64,000 nt of DNA, from the NCBI RefSeq assembly GCF_039543185.1, contig NZ_BAABJG010000018.1, positions 62,001 through 126,000 of the forward strand, read 5' to 3'. Of this stretch, positions 26,362-35,651 are shown piece by piece. The position numbers were made by a program, and so were the translations under genes. Origin of the DNA: Paenibacillus_S vulneris (GTDB taxonomy: Bacteria; Bacillota; Bacilli; Paenibacillales; NBRC-103111). Under the pieces are notes generated by a model that saw only the letters and a program-made list of their open reading frames with translations, made no database searches and had not been told where the DNA came from. Every line of letters starts with the position of its first letter. The first letter of the stretch is position 1.

Positions 26362-27684
26362 TTAGAAGTACATCCACATGATATAACCAGTTGATAAGAC
26401 CAGAAGCAATAGGGTTAGCGGCAATGCGGTTTTCATATAGCCCATGAACGAAATTTCATGCCCCTCCTTCATCGCCAAACCGGCAGCAACCAGATTGGCG
26501 TGCGATCCGATTATCGTAGCGCCTCCGCCAATACTCGCACCTATCGCTAACGACCACCAGACCGGATTAAGCTCCCAGTCATTAGCCAGGTGCATATGAG
26601 CACCGATATTTTTAATCAATGGCAGCATCGCCGCCACAAGCGGAGCTTGATCAACACCCGCCGAGATGAATCCTGCAACCCACAGGACGAGAATGGAGAC
26701 GAACATTTCATTTCCCGAGGTAAGCTCCATGCCCTTGACCGCAATGGCCTCGATGACCCCGGTATTCACGAGCCCGCCTGCAAGTACGAATAATCCGATC
26801 AGAAAAAATAACGTCCCCCACTCAACCGTATGAAACACATCCTCCAACTCTTCTTTCTTTCGGATGGTTAGCAGAATCAGGACAAGGGCGGCCGCTATGG
26901 CTATTATAGCAACGGATATGTGCATTTGTTTATGAAAGAGGAAGCCTAGTATGGCCAATCCCCAAACCGCCGTCGTTTTGACGACTAAAGAACGATCTTT
27001 AATAGATGCTGCAGCATCCAGCTCCCTCCATTCCTCCGAAGCTGTTTCAATCTTCCGCCACTCCTTCGTATACATTCTATGAAGCACAAATAACGAGACG
27101 GCAAAGAGAATTACGGATAAAGGAGCAACGTGAAGTAAAAACCCGTTAAATGTTAGCCCGGTAAGCTTGGACGAGCCCATCATCATATTCGGGAGAGAAC
27201 CTATTAAGGTTGCGCTTCCGCCAATGTTGCCGCATAGCATTTCCGTCATGATCAAAGGAATCGGACTTACCCCTATTGCCGCAGCAATACGAACCGTAAC
27301 AGGGACCAGCACTATGAGGACGGTAACAGGATCCAGAACTGCCGAGCCCGCCGCCGCTATAACTGCGAGGAGCACAAGCAGCTTTGACGGATTGCCGTTT
27401 CCTTTTTGTACGAATTTTACGGCAAGATATTGAACTATGCCCGTTCTGCCTGTTATTCCCGAGAGAAGCATCATCCCGAAAAGTAGTAAGACCGTTTCCC
27501 AAGCAATGTGAGTCTGATAAGCGCTTTTCCAATCAACAAGCCCCAAAATAAGTACCAGAACCGCTCCCCCCCACGCGATATATGCGCGACGGATCAAACC
27601 GGTTTGGATTAGCCCATAAGCGATCATGAAAATAAGTGCAGATGCAACCATTTGCCATAATGAAGCCGACTGTATCGTGTTCAA
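26362..27684 (-). CDS. ArsB/NhaD-type ion transporter (IT superfamily)
   Basis: This 440-residue polytopic membrane protein has about 12 helices and the IT-superfamily repeats (SAVLDPVTVLIVLVPVTVRI and the internal GGSATLIGS near the middle; GASIGGGATIIGSHANLV near the end). Such proteins move arsenite, sodium/proton or dicarboxylates. No arsenic genes are near. The TTG at 27684 is chosen because GGCGGGG lies six bases before it. A longer frame to 27738 has no ribosome binding site. It is divergent from the TIGR04086 gene. Confidence 0.8.
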   Translation of the reverse strand: MNTIQSASLWQMVASALIFMIAYGLIQTGLIRRAYIAWGGAVLVLILGLVDWKSAYQTHIAWETVLLLFGMMLLSGITGRTGIVQYLAVKFVQKGNGNPSKLLVLLAVIAAAGSAVLDPVTVLIVLVPVTVRIAAAIGVSPIPLIMTEMLCGNIGGSATLIGSLPNMMMGSSKLTGLTFNGFLLHVAPLSVILFAVSLFVLHRMYTKEWRKIETASEEWRELDAAASIKDRSLVVKTTAVWGLAILGFLFHKQMHISVAIIAIAAALVLILLTIRKKEELEDVFHTVEWGTLFFLIGLFVLAGGLVNTGVIEAIAVKGMELTSGNEMFVSILVLWVAGFISAGVDQAPLVAAMLPLIKNIGAHMHLANDWELNPVWWSLAIGASIGGGATIIGSHANLVAAGLAMKEGHEISFMGYMKTALPLTLLLLVLSTGYIMWMYF

Positions 27685-27864
27685 CTTTATCCCCGCCTTT
27701 CTATATTCATTCGTACGGTTGGTTCCATTTGGCGGCATCCGGTAATGGATTTAACCGATATTTTACCTAATTTCGCCAAGCTGCGTCCAGAACAACCTGT
27801 ACTAATTTTATGTACGTGCCCATACAATGATGATAAATGGTTTGGATTGGGGGAAAAGTCGGCG

Positions 27865-28224
27865 ATGAGGCGCTCACCTTTATTATCCGGTTTGGTCTAC
27901 TCCATGATCTTCATGATATTTGGAACGCTCATGATCTCTTTGATCATGCTAGCTACGAATGTGCAGGAAACATCCTTATTCGGTTATACCATGTCCATTC
28001 ACGGCGTCTCAATGTTTATCGGGGGCATTGTGTCCGGCAAACGGAGCGGAACAAGAGGCTGGTATCACGGCGGCATGTTAGGCGTCTTTTACTGCCTGAT
28101 TGTGGCTATTGTAGGGTTTCTCGCTTATGACACAGGAATAACGGAACAAACCTTGTACTTGCTCGGATTAACCTTCGGTACCGGAGCGCTAGGCGGAATG
28201 CTCGGCGTTAATTTGAAAAAGTAA
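27865..28224 (+). CDS. TIGR04086 family membrane protein (YrzE-like)
   Basis: A 119-residue protein with four hydrophobic helices, consistent with the TIGR04086/YrzE family found next to yajC in Bacilli. The open frame extends 40 codons upstream, but that part is not membrane-like, and GGGGGA ten bases before the ATG at 27865 supports the shorter form. Function unknown. Confidence 0.8.
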   Translation: MRRSPLLSGLVYSMIFMIFGTLMISLIMLATNVQETSLFGYTMSIHGVSMFIGGIVSGKRSGTRGWYHGGMLGVFYCLIVAIVGFLAYDTGITEQTLYLLGLTFGTGALGGMLGVNLKK

Positions 28225-28244
28225 CGGGTAAAGCCACAAAAAGT

Positions 28245-28283
28245 AAAAATGCGAGTCCCCCTTCTCAGGAGGCTCGCATTTTT
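28245..28283. terminator. Bidirectional terminator between convergent yrzE-like gene and yajC
   Basis: AAAAATGCGAG (28245-28255) pairs with CTCGCATTTTT (28273-28283), giving a strong stem with T runs on both strands. It separates two converging genes. Confidence 0.9.
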
Positions 28284-28296
28284 CGTGTGCTGCCGC

Positions 28297-28617
28297 TTAC
28301 TTCTTATCCTCGCTTGAACTGCTCTGTACCGAATTAATTGCAGAACGTTCGAATGTAAGCTTCGTTACATCATTGACCCGGAGAATCACCGTATCGTCTC
28401 CCAGCTCCAGAATGGTGCCGTGAAGTCCGCCGATGGTTACTACCTTATCGCCCTTTTTCAGGTTGCCCAGCATCATATTCCGTGTCTTTTGACGTTTTTG
28501 CTGGGGACGAATCAATAAGAAATACAAAACAACAAACATTAACACTAATGGACCGTATGTATACAAATACCCTTGAAGCCCGCCTTGCGCCGCTGTATCA
28601 GCCGCTGCTAACAACAT
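28297..28617 (-). CDS. yajC: Preprotein translocase accessory subunit YajC
   Basis: A 106-residue protein with a single N-terminal membrane helix followed by RPQQKRQKTRN and a small KKGDKVVTIGGLHGTI domain, diagnostic for YajC. It is the last gene of a run queA-tgt-yajC on the minus strand and binds SecDF in other bacteria. Confidence 0.95.
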   Translation of the reverse strand: MLLAAADTAAQGGLQGYLYTYGPLVLMFVVLYFLLIRPQQKRQKTRNMMLGNLKKGDKVVTIGGLHGTILELGDDTVILRVNDVTKLTFERSAINSVQSSSSEDKK

Positions 28618-28648
28618 ACCTTATCCCCCCTTTCCCTATACTATACGT

Positions 28649-29791
28649 TTAAAATCCTTTTCCGTTTTCACTCATTCCGTATTTTTCGAAAAAATGATCG
28701 CGGAAATCCAGCAGCCGATCCTCTCGAATCGCTTGTCTTACTTGACGCATCAATTCCAGCAGAAAATGCAAATTATGGTACGTTGTGAGACGTATACCGA
28801 ACGTTTCATCCGCCTTGATCAAATGCCGGATATACGCGCGGGAGTAATTCCTGCACGTGTAGCAAGAGCATTCCGGATCGAGCGGACCGAAATCTTCAGC
28901 ATACTTGGCATTGCGGACGACTAGCCTTCCCTCGCTGGTCATCGTGGTGCCGTTCCTTGCAATACGCGTCGGAAGGACGCAATCAAACATGTCGATACCC
29001 CGAATCGATCCCTCGACCAAAGCATCCGGTGACCCCACTCCCATTAAATAACGGGGTTTATTAGCCGGCAGCATAGGCACCGTGTAATCAAGAACTTCAT
29101 ACATCAGATGCTTCGGCTCGCCGACGCTCAATCCACCAATAGCATACCCCGGGAAATCCATGGAAGTCAACTCAGCAGCGCTTTGTTTGCGCAAATCCTC
29201 GTACATGCCTCCCTGAACGATTGCAAACAAAGCCTGATCTTCAGAGCGGGCATGGGACTTCAAGCAGCGCTCTGCCCAACGGGTCGTACGTTCGAGGGAC
29301 TGCTTCGCATAGCTGTGCTCTGCCGGATAGGGAGGGCACTCGTCAAAGGCCATCATGATATCGGAACCAAGCGCATTCTGTATTTCCATCGCTTTTTCCG
29401 GCGAGATGAACAGCTTGTCCCCGTTCAGGTGGGATCTAAACGTGACCCCCTCTTCAGTAATCTTTCTCATTTCACTTAGACTGAACACTTGGAAACCGCC
29501 GCTGTCCGTCAAAATAGGACGGTCCCAATTCATAAACTTATGAAGGCCGCCGGCCTTCTTGACAAGGTCATGTCCCGGACGAAGAAACAAATGGTATGTG
29601 TTGCTCAGAATAATCTGGGCATCCATCTGCTTCAATTCTTCAGGGCTCATCGTTTTCACTGTTGCTTGAGTGCCCACCGGCATAAATGTCGGAGTTTCGA
29701 TTACCCCGTGGGGTGTATGTACCCGGCCTAGTCTGGCGCCGGACTGCTTGCATGTTTTAATATGTTCATACCACACTGCTGCCAATGACAT
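28649..29791 (-). CDS. tgt: tRNA-guanine transglycosylase
   Basis: This 380-residue TIM-barrel enzyme exchanges guanine-34 for preQ1 in tRNAs on the way to queuosine. The substrate-binding DSGGFQ begins at D96, the nucleophile aspartate lies in DCVLPTRIARNG, and the zinc ligands CSCYTC followed by a histidine are near the end. The length is normal for the family. It is adjacent to queA, the next enzyme of the pathway. Confidence 0.97.
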   Translation of the reverse strand: MSLAAVWYEHIKTCKQSGARLGRVHTPHGVIETPTFMPVGTQATVKTMSPEELKQMDAQIILSNTYHLFLRPGHDLVKKAGGLHKFMNWDRPILTDSGGFQVFSLSEMRKITEEGVTFRSHLNGDKLFISPEKAMEIQNALGSDIMMAFDECPPYPAEHSYAKQSLERTTRWAERCLKSHARSEDQALFAIVQGGMYEDLRKQSAAELTSMDFPGYAIGGLSVGEPKHLMYEVLDYTVPMLPANKPRYLMGVGSPDALVEGSIRGIDMFDCVLPTRIARNGTTMTSEGRLVVRNAKYAEDFGPLDPECSCYTCRNYSRAYIRHLIKADETFGIRLTTYHNLHFLLELMRQVRQAIREDRLLDFRDHFFEKYGMSENGKGF

Positions 29792-29814
29792 TCACTTCTT
29801 TCTTTTCCTGCTGA

Positions 29815-30885
29815 TTAATATATAAACATCGCATCGCCAAAGCTGAAAAAGCGGTATTCCCGTTCGACGGCTTGACGATACGCCTCCATAATCTTTTCCC
29901 GGTCCGCCAGAGCACTGATCAGCATGAGCAGTGTAGATTTGGGCAAGTGAAAATTCGTCAATAGAGCGTCTACGATCTGGAATTCAAACCCCGGATAGAT
30001 GAAAATGTCAGTCCATCCGCTGCAGGCTTGAAGTCTGCCGGGTTCACTGTTCACCCTCGAAGCCGTCTCCAGCGTTCTTGCCGAGGTCGTTCCAACCGCA
30101 ATGACTCGCTTACCGGATGCTTTGGCCTCATTGATCATTGCCGCCGCTTCCGGGCTGACCTCGTAATACTCCTCATGCATCCGATGTGACTCTACATCGT
30201 CAACAGACACCGGCCGAAAGGTACCGAGTCCAACATGAAGCGTAATATACGCTAATTGTACTCCTTTTTGTTCCAGCCTATTCAGATACTCCTTCGTGAA
30301 ATGAAGCCCAGCCGTCGGGGCGGCTGCGCTGCCTTCATGCTTTGCGTAGACGGTCTGGTAACGCTCCCTCTCAGGAAGCTGCTCCTTTATGTAAGGAGGA
30401 AGCGGCATCTGTCCCAACCGATCCAGCAATTCCGGGAAAATTCCCTTATAAGCAAAGCGAAGCACACGTCCGCCCATCTCGCTCTCCTCTTCGATCGTAG
30501 CCGTTAGAAGAGCAGACCTGTTCCCTTCCTCCGATTTCTCGGAATCGTCCTCTCCGAAGAGAATAACGGCCCCCTTCTTCAACCGTTTGCCGGGCTTGAC
30601 CAGCGCTTCCCAACGGTCGTTCTCCAGCTGCTTCAATAGCAGCACTTCCGCCTTCGCTCCGGTATCCGCCTTGACACCAAAAAGCCGGGCTGGTATAACC
30701 CGCGTATCATTCAACACGAGAACATCCCCGGCTTCCACATAGTCGATTAATGCTTCAAATGTTTGGTGCTGGATCGCTCCGGTTGCTTTGTTCAATGTCA
30801 ATAATCTGGACGAGGTCCGGTCCTTTAAAGGAGTTTGCGCAATTAGCGACTCCGGTAATTCATAATCAAACTCTTCTACCTGCAT
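29815..30885 (-). CDS. queA: S-adenosylmethionine:tRNA ribosyltransferase-isomerase
   Basis: A 356-residue enzyme that adds the epoxycyclopentane unit of queuosine using SAM. The N-terminus (FDYELPESLIAQTPLKDR), the GLHFTKE segment and the C-terminal FHLPKSTLLMLISAL are typical. It lies seven bases after the SpoIID-like gene and 23 before tgt, so it is in the same operon. Confidence 0.97.
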   Translation of the reverse strand: MQVEEFDYELPESLIAQTPLKDRTSSRLLTLNKATGAIQHQTFEALIDYVEAGDVLVLNDTRVIPARLFGVKADTGAKAEVLLLKQLENDRWEALVKPGKRLKKGAVILFGEDDSEKSEEGNRSALLTATIEEESEMGGRVLRFAYKGIFPELLDRLGQMPLPPYIKEQLPERERYQTVYAKHEGSAAAPTAGLHFTKEYLNRLEQKGVQLAYITLHVGLGTFRPVSVDDVESHRMHEEYYEVSPEAAAMINEAKASGKRVIAVGTTSARTLETASRVNSEPGRLQACSGWTDIFIYPGFEFQIVDALLTNFHLPKSTLLMLISALADREKIMEAYRQAVEREYRFFSFGDAMFIY

Positions 30886-30891
30886 AGTTCG

Positions 30892-33081
30892 TCATTCCTT
30901 GGTTATCGAGACTCCTACATAGTAGGTCTGCAATATTTTTTTATAATCATAGCCTAATTCGGCGTAGCCTCTCGCACCCCATTGGGACATTCCCAGTCCG
31001 TGACCGTACCCTGTCCCTCTAAAAATATACTGGTTTTTTTTGTCAACAAGCTTCGCCTTGTTGTCTCCATTCAATATAAACAGCTGGGAGGCTGAAACCG
31101 CTTGAGGCTCCGACCCGCCCGCCGCGACATAGACTGCCGGAGAGGCTGCGGATTGGCTGCGAACCGTATTGTCGGCTCCCAATATAGTATACCTTCCTGT
31201 TTCTTCAATATCAAACCGGGTGCTTGGCAACCCGTTGAACAATGTGCGGAGCGCATCCGGATTGGCCGGCTTCATAACCTGTCCATTGGCTTTCATTTCT
31301 GTAACCCTGCCCGATTGCCCTCTTTGGGATATTTCGAGCTTATCCAATGCGCCGGCAATAGGCTGGCTGAGTACGGTGTTCACTTTGTCCTTCAGCTTGT
31401 CCGCATCGTAGGGGCCGCGTATCCAGGAAAATGCATTGGATTCGATCGCTTGGTCGAATACAATGAATCGGTCCCCGATATCCACTTTAAAGGTGGCCGG
31501 ATTGGAAGCATTGTCCACGAATGGAGCGGGCCTTACACTAACCCCCGTTCCTGTGGAAACGTAATACGGGAGACCTGCAGCGTTCTTCTCCCCTGTATCG
31601 CGGGCATAGGAGGAGTGGATGTAGCCTGTTTGCCCGTTCGGAAGCACGATGCGGTACCACGGAGCCTTTCCTTTCTCCGCACCTTCATCCGGACTCGGAA
31701 CGCTCTGCAAATAAGCGACCTTATTCCCCCATACTTCAGTTGACTCTGCAGTCATTCCGCCTGCATTCGAGTAAAACAAGGGTGAAATCAAACCGTTCTT
31801 GTCCTTTAATACCTCGCCTTGCGTGGCTTGAACTGCGGTCAATGCGGCAGGGAATTCCGCCCCCGCCCCATGATAGGCCTGATCCACGGTAGAATCGGAT
31901 ACATCAGCAATCTGGTACTTTACTCCCTGCTTCAGTACATATGTACGCGCCGCTACCGCTTGAGCCTTCAATGCCTCAACGGGCCAGTCTTTATTGAGCT
32001 CCGAGCTGATGACGGAAGCCAGGTACTGGTCCATTGGAAGTTCATTGATGACTGCCAGCTTGGAGTTGAATCGGGAGATTTCGAGGCTCCCTTTATAAGA
32101 TCGTTCAAAGCGTTCCCGTACCGATACTGTATCCGACAGTTGGGGAGTGACCAGAAGCTTCGAGGAGGAATTCCCCTCCGTTCCGCCTCCCAGCATGAAG
32201 TAAGGAACAGCAGCCAGCGTTTCCGATTCCATATCAATCTGTGAACGTTTCATTATGTATGCCGCCGCAGAATCGACGGGCTGTAACACGAGACCCGGTA
32301 TTGCGGCATTGATCTTTTGCTTGGCGGTACTCAGCTCAGCCGAAGTCGTTGCTGCGGAGACGAATACGGCATAGGCGGGAGCTCCGGCCGCCGTATTCAG
32401 GTAGGCTACGGCAGCGTCAAAACCGGCGGCACCGATGACTGCTGCCTGTGCAGCCGCCTCCGCCTCGGTGGCGTAGCTGCCTGCGTTCCAATGCAGCGGA
32501 CCGGTAACGCTTGGCGTGTATCCCTTGATGAAGCCGCTGACGCCGGACAGGCCCGAGGCTTTCGTTAATGCGGCTTGAGCGGCATCACGGGAAGCGTATG
32601 GCCCGAGTTCGATCTGATAGGATGCCGCTCCTGATTTGTTGCCCGTTACAAGCACGGCATCCTGATTGGCTGCCGTCAATTTATCCATGATCGTCTTGGC
32701 TTGGGCTTTGTCGGCGCCTTCCCATAGTAAGGCGTGATATCCATCCAAGGCTACCCCTGCCGTAGTTTTATCTACAACAGTGAATGCCGGCTTGGAGCCG
32801 TCAGCACCTCGCAACGCAACATCCATCCCTTTGGCAGACGATAGAGTTACGTAAGATGTATTCACAGAATATTTCCCGGTATCGATAAATAAGGCGACCC
32901 GCATCATATCCGTCTTAGCCGAATCCGCGTAGACTTTAGGCGCAAAGCCGTTAATTCCATGGAACGCACTGAATCCTGCGGCAGCAATGCACATGCTTAT
33001 ATAGAGCTTTCCAATCGAACCAAGTGAAGGCTTAAGCTTCCTCAATTTCAGCGTTCCCCTCTCTGACGATGATGAGTGCAC
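30892..33081 (-). CDS. SpoIID/LytB-domain cell-wall protein with N-terminal SPOR-like repeats
   Basis: This 729-residue exported protein has an N-terminal membrane or signal helix (about 27-50), about three SPOR-like segments (about 140-275; YQIELGPYASRDAAQAAL is the clearest) and a SpoIID domain from about 345 to the end. The SpoIID part contains LPMDQYLASVISSELNKDW and the C-terminal GYGHGLGMSQWGARGYAE. SpoIID enzymes are lytic transglycosylases acting on peptide-free glycan, the same material that SPOR domains bind. An SH3-like stretch (about 465-560) interrupts the SpoIID domain. The start may be GTG (33081) or a TTG 36 bases further in. Confidence 0.85.
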   Translation of the reverse strand: MHSSSSERGTLKLRKLKPSLGSIGKLYISMCIAAAGFSAFHGINGFAPKVYADSAKTDMMRVALFIDTGKYSVNTSYVTLSSAKGMDVALRGADGSKPAFTVVDKTTAGVALDGYHALLWEGADKAQAKTIMDKLTAANQDAVLVTGNKSGAASYQIELGPYASRDAAQAALTKASGLSGVSGFIKGYTPSVTGPLHWNAGSYATEAEAAAQAAVIGAAGFDAAVAYLNTAAGAPAYAVFVSAATTSAELSTAKQKINAAIPGLVLQPVDSAAAYIMKRSQIDMESETLAAVPYFMLGGGTEGNSSSKLLVTPQLSDTVSVRERFERSYKGSLEISRFNSKLAVINELPMDQYLASVISSELNKDWPVEALKAQAVAARTYVLKQGVKYQIADVSDSTVDQAYHGAGAEFPAALTAVQATQGEVLKDKNGLISPLFYSNAGGMTAESTEVWGNKVAYLQSVPSPDEGAEKGKAPWYRIVLPNGQTGYIHSSYARDTGEKNAAGLPYYVSTGTGVSVRPAPFVDNASNPATFKVDIGDRFIVFDQAIESNAFSWIRGPYDADKLKDKVNTVLSQPIAGALDKLEISQRGQSGRVTEMKANGQVMKPANPDALRTLFNGLPSTRFDIEETGRYTILGADNTVRSQSAASPAVYVAAGGSEPQAVSASQLFILNGDNKAKLVDKKNQYIFRGTGYGHGLGMSQWGARGYAELGYDYKKILQTYYVGVSITKE

Positions 33082-33105
33082 TCTTCTCCTGCACCTGTAA
33101 TATTG

Positions 33106-34110
33106 CTAGCGGTTGTCCGGCATAGGCAGCCCCAAATGGCTGTAGGCCAAATGAGTAGCCATCCGTCCGCGGGGCGTCCGCTGCAAAAATCCGATTTGCA
33201 GCAAATACGGCTCATATACATCTTCTATCGTTTGGCTTTCTTCTCCGATCGTAGCGGCAATGGTATCCAGCCCGACTGGGCCGCCCTGGAAGGTGAGTAT
33301 AATCGCCCGCAGCATCTTATGATCGATCTCGTCCAGCCCCAAATGATCGATTTGAATCCCAAGCAGCGCTCTCTGCGCAATATCCAGCGTAATGATGCCG
33401 TCGCCCTTCACTTGGGCATAATCGCGTACCCGTTTTAACAGCCGATTGGCGATACGCGGCGTTCCGCGGGATCGTTTCCCGATCTCCTCCGAAGCCTCTC
33501 CGACAATTTGCACCTGCAAAATGTCAGCCGTGCGGCTGACAATGTACGCAAGCTCCTCAACGGTGTAGTACTCCAGCCGGCTGACCACCCCGAACCTGTC
33601 ACGGAGAGGAGCGGATAACAGCCCGACACGGGTGGTTGCCCCCACCAGTGTAAAGGCTGGCAAATCAAGTCTGACCGAACGCGCACTCGGCCCCTTGCCG
33701 ATAATAATGTCGAGCGCAAAATCCTCCATTGCTGGGTACAGCACTTCTTCAACCGTACGATGAAGGCGATGAATTTCGTCGATAAACAAGACGTCGCCTT
33801 CCTGCAAATTGGTCAAAATGGCTGCCAGATCGCCGGGACGCTCAATCGCAGGTCCGGAGGTGGTACGCACGTTCACTCCCAGCTCATTTGCGATAATGTT
33901 GGATAAAGTGGTCTTCCCGAGACCGGGAGGGCCATATAAAAGGACGTGATCCAGCGCTTCCTTCCGCATCTTGGCTGCCTCTATATAAATCTTCAAATTT
34001 TCCTTCGCTTGAGCTTGTCCGATATACTCGGCCAAATATCTCGGACGCAGGCTTAATTCCATCCCCTGATCTTCCATCATCAGGTTGGCAGAAATGATCC
34101 TGTCTTCCAT
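33106..34110 (-). CDS. ruvB: Holliday junction branch migration ATPase RuvB
   Basis: A 334-residue AAA+ motor with Walker A GPPGLGKT (60-67), Walker B in FIDEIHRLHR, and a C-terminal winged helix (GFLQRTPRGR). It works with RuvA and RuvC, encoded just upstream. The ATG is preceded by CTAAGGAGG, and immediately before that lie tandem hairpin repeats related to those before recJ. Confidence 0.97.
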   Translation of the reverse strand: MEDRIISANLMMEDQGMELSLRPRYLAEYIGQAQAKENLKIYIEAAKMRKEALDHVLLYGPPGLGKTTLSNIIANELGVNVRTTSGPAIERPGDLAAILTNLQEGDVLFIDEIHRLHRTVEEVLYPAMEDFALDIIIGKGPSARSVRLDLPAFTLVGATTRVGLLSAPLRDRFGVVSRLEYYTVEELAYIVSRTADILQVQIVGEASEEIGKRSRGTPRIANRLLKRVRDYAQVKGDGIITLDIAQRALLGIQIDHLGLDEIDHKMLRAIILTFQGGPVGLDTIAATIGEESQTIEDVYEPYLLQIGFLQRTPRGRMATHLAYSHLGLPMPDNR

Positions 34111-34128
34111 GGTTGTGGTCCTCCTTAG

Positions 34129-34220
34129 AGTTTCGCGATAGCGAAACTGACTTCGTAAGCATTCGCTTAGAGTTTCGCGATAGCGAAACTAACTTCGTAA
34201 GCATCCGCTTTGAGTTTCGC
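34129..34220 (-). repeat. Tandem hairpin repeats immediately 5' of the ruvB ribosome binding site
   Basis: AGTTTCGC and GCGAAACT form perfect 8-bp hairpins with loop GATA at 34129-34148 and 34171-34190. A third left arm lies at 34213-34220 without a clear partner. The period is 42 bases. The linkers contain CTTCGTAAGC, the same sequence as in the recJ array, although the arms differ at three of eight positions with matching changes on the other side. The array lies in the ruvA-ruvB gap. Confidence 0.9.
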
Positions 34221-34260
34221 GGTCATTTGAAGCTGAAACGAATGCTCCTCACGCTGCAGC

Positions 34261-34893
34261 TTATCTCGTCGCTTGCTGGTACAAGGCTTGCAGAGCAAGC
34301 TTCATTAACGCATCTACCGTCTCGCCGCCCTGCAGCTTCGGTTTAATCGCTTGACCGGCCCGGTCTGCTTCCGCCTCCGTATACCCGAGAGCAAGCAGAG
34401 CCGCCTTGGCCTCGCTCCAGGCTGTGCCGCCTTGCGGTGCATCCGATACTTCTGCTCCGCCTGCATATACGAGCGAGTTCCCGATCGATTGCATCCCGCC
34501 GAGCTTGTCCTTCAAATCCAGTATCATTCGCTGCGCCGTCTTCCGGCCGATCCCCGGCAGCTTCGTCAGGAAGCTGATATTCTCCTGCTGAATAGCTGCC
34601 GCAATCACTTCCGGTCGTCCCCCTGCAAGGACGCCGATCGCAACCTTTGGCCCAATCCCGTTCACATCCAGCAGCGTGCGGAACAAGGCCTGCTCTTCCC
34701 GGCTTGTAAAGCCGAACAACAGATGAGCATCTTCACGCACATGATAGTGGATGTACATCGTGATTTCCTCGCTATTGCTCAGCTGTACCGAGAAAGGATT
34801 GGCGCAAAAAACACGATAGCCTACACCGCGTACATCCAGGACGACATATTCAGTTTCTCTATGTACAACGTTACCTCTTAAGTAATCGATCAT
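34261..34893 (-). CDS. ruvA: Holliday junction DNA-binding protein RuvA
   Basis: A 210-residue protein with an OB fold (MIDYLRGNVVHRE), helix-hairpin-helix motifs (LPGIGRKTAQRMILDLKDKL and the DVNGIGPKVAIG segment) and the C-terminal domain III that binds RuvB. The start at 34893 overlaps the ruvC stop as ATGA. A longer upstream extension is not RuvA-like. Confidence 0.96.
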   Translation of the reverse strand: MIDYLRGNVVHRETEYVVLDVRGVGYRVFCANPFSVQLSNSEEITMYIHYHVREDAHLLFGFTSREEQALFRTLLDVNGIGPKVAIGVLAGGRPEVIAAAIQQENISFLTKLPGIGRKTAQRMILDLKDKLGGMQSIGNSLVYAGGAEVSDAPQGGTAWSEAKAALLALGYTEAEADRAGQAIKPKLQGGETVDALMKLALQALYQQATR

Positions 34894-35393
34894 CTTTTGT
34901 TTACCTCGTTTATTTTTTGATGGAGTGTCGAGGAATGGGCATGGCAAATCGCCACTGCCAAAGCATCAGCGACATCGTCCGGCTTTGGAACGGCGGACAA
35001 ATTCAAGAACATGCGAACCATTTCCTGCACCTGCTTTTTCTCTGCCTTCCCATAACCTACGACCGCCTGCTTCACTTGCAACGGCGTGTATTCTCCTATA
35101 GGAATTCCTTGCTGCACCGCCGCCAGCATCATGACCCCTCTTGCCTGGCCAACCGTGAACGCCGTAGTCACATTCCGGTTAAAAAACAGCTTCTCGATCG
35201 CAACCGCATCCGGCTTATATTTGTCTATCAGCTGCACCGTTGCGTCATAGACCATTTTCAATCTCAATGCCCCGTCCGTATGGGCTTCCGTCTGAATACA
35301 TCCGTATTGAACCGGCACCAGCCGGGACCCTTGCTTATCAATAAACCCGAAGCCTACAATCGCAATCCCCGGATCAATCCCCATAATGCGCAA
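34890..35393 (-). CDS. ruvC: Crossover junction endodeoxyribonuclease RuvC
   Basis: A Holliday junction resolvase. The acidic residues are visible: D in MGIDPG, E in VAIEKLFFNRN and the D..D in KPDDVADALAVA. The start is taken as TTG at 35393 (167 residues, LRIMGIDPG), preceded by GGGAGAG at nine bases. The ATG at 35411 and the frame start at 35438 would add residues that RuvC proteins lack. The stop overlaps ruvA. Confidence 0.93.
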   Translation of the reverse strand: MRIMGIDPGIAIVGFGFIDKQGSRLVPVQYGCIQTEAHTDGALRLKMVYDATVQLIDKYKPDAVAIEKLFFNRNVTTAFTVGQARGVMMLAAVQQGIPIGEYTPLQVKQAVVGYGKAEKKQVQEMVRMFLNLSAVPKPDDVADALAVAICHAHSSTLHQKINEVNKR

Positions 35394-35588
35394 AATGCAG
35401 CACTCTCCCATCCTACAAAACCGAACATATGTGTTCACATGCCATTATAGCAGATATTACCGCGCATGAACACGCCCTAAAGGACACAAATTCCCCCTGC
35501 AAAGCCATCCACGGCTGCAGTGTTTTCATTAACAACCCGCGCCCTGACATTGCCTTGGCGGGAAGCCCGGGAATCTATAAGCTCCACA

Positions 35589-35645
35589 ATAAAAAAAAGA
35601 AAGACGACTCGTCGTTCTTCCAACGAAATCGTCTCTCTTTTGTTT
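35589..35645 (-). terminator. Terminator downstream of bofC
   Basis: On the minus strand AGAGACGA pairs with TCGTCTTT across a long loop, followed by TTCTTTTTTTT. The plus strand also ends in TTTTTT, so it may work in both directions. It separates bofC from ruvCAB. Confidence 0.7.
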
Positions 35646-35651
35646 TTTCGT

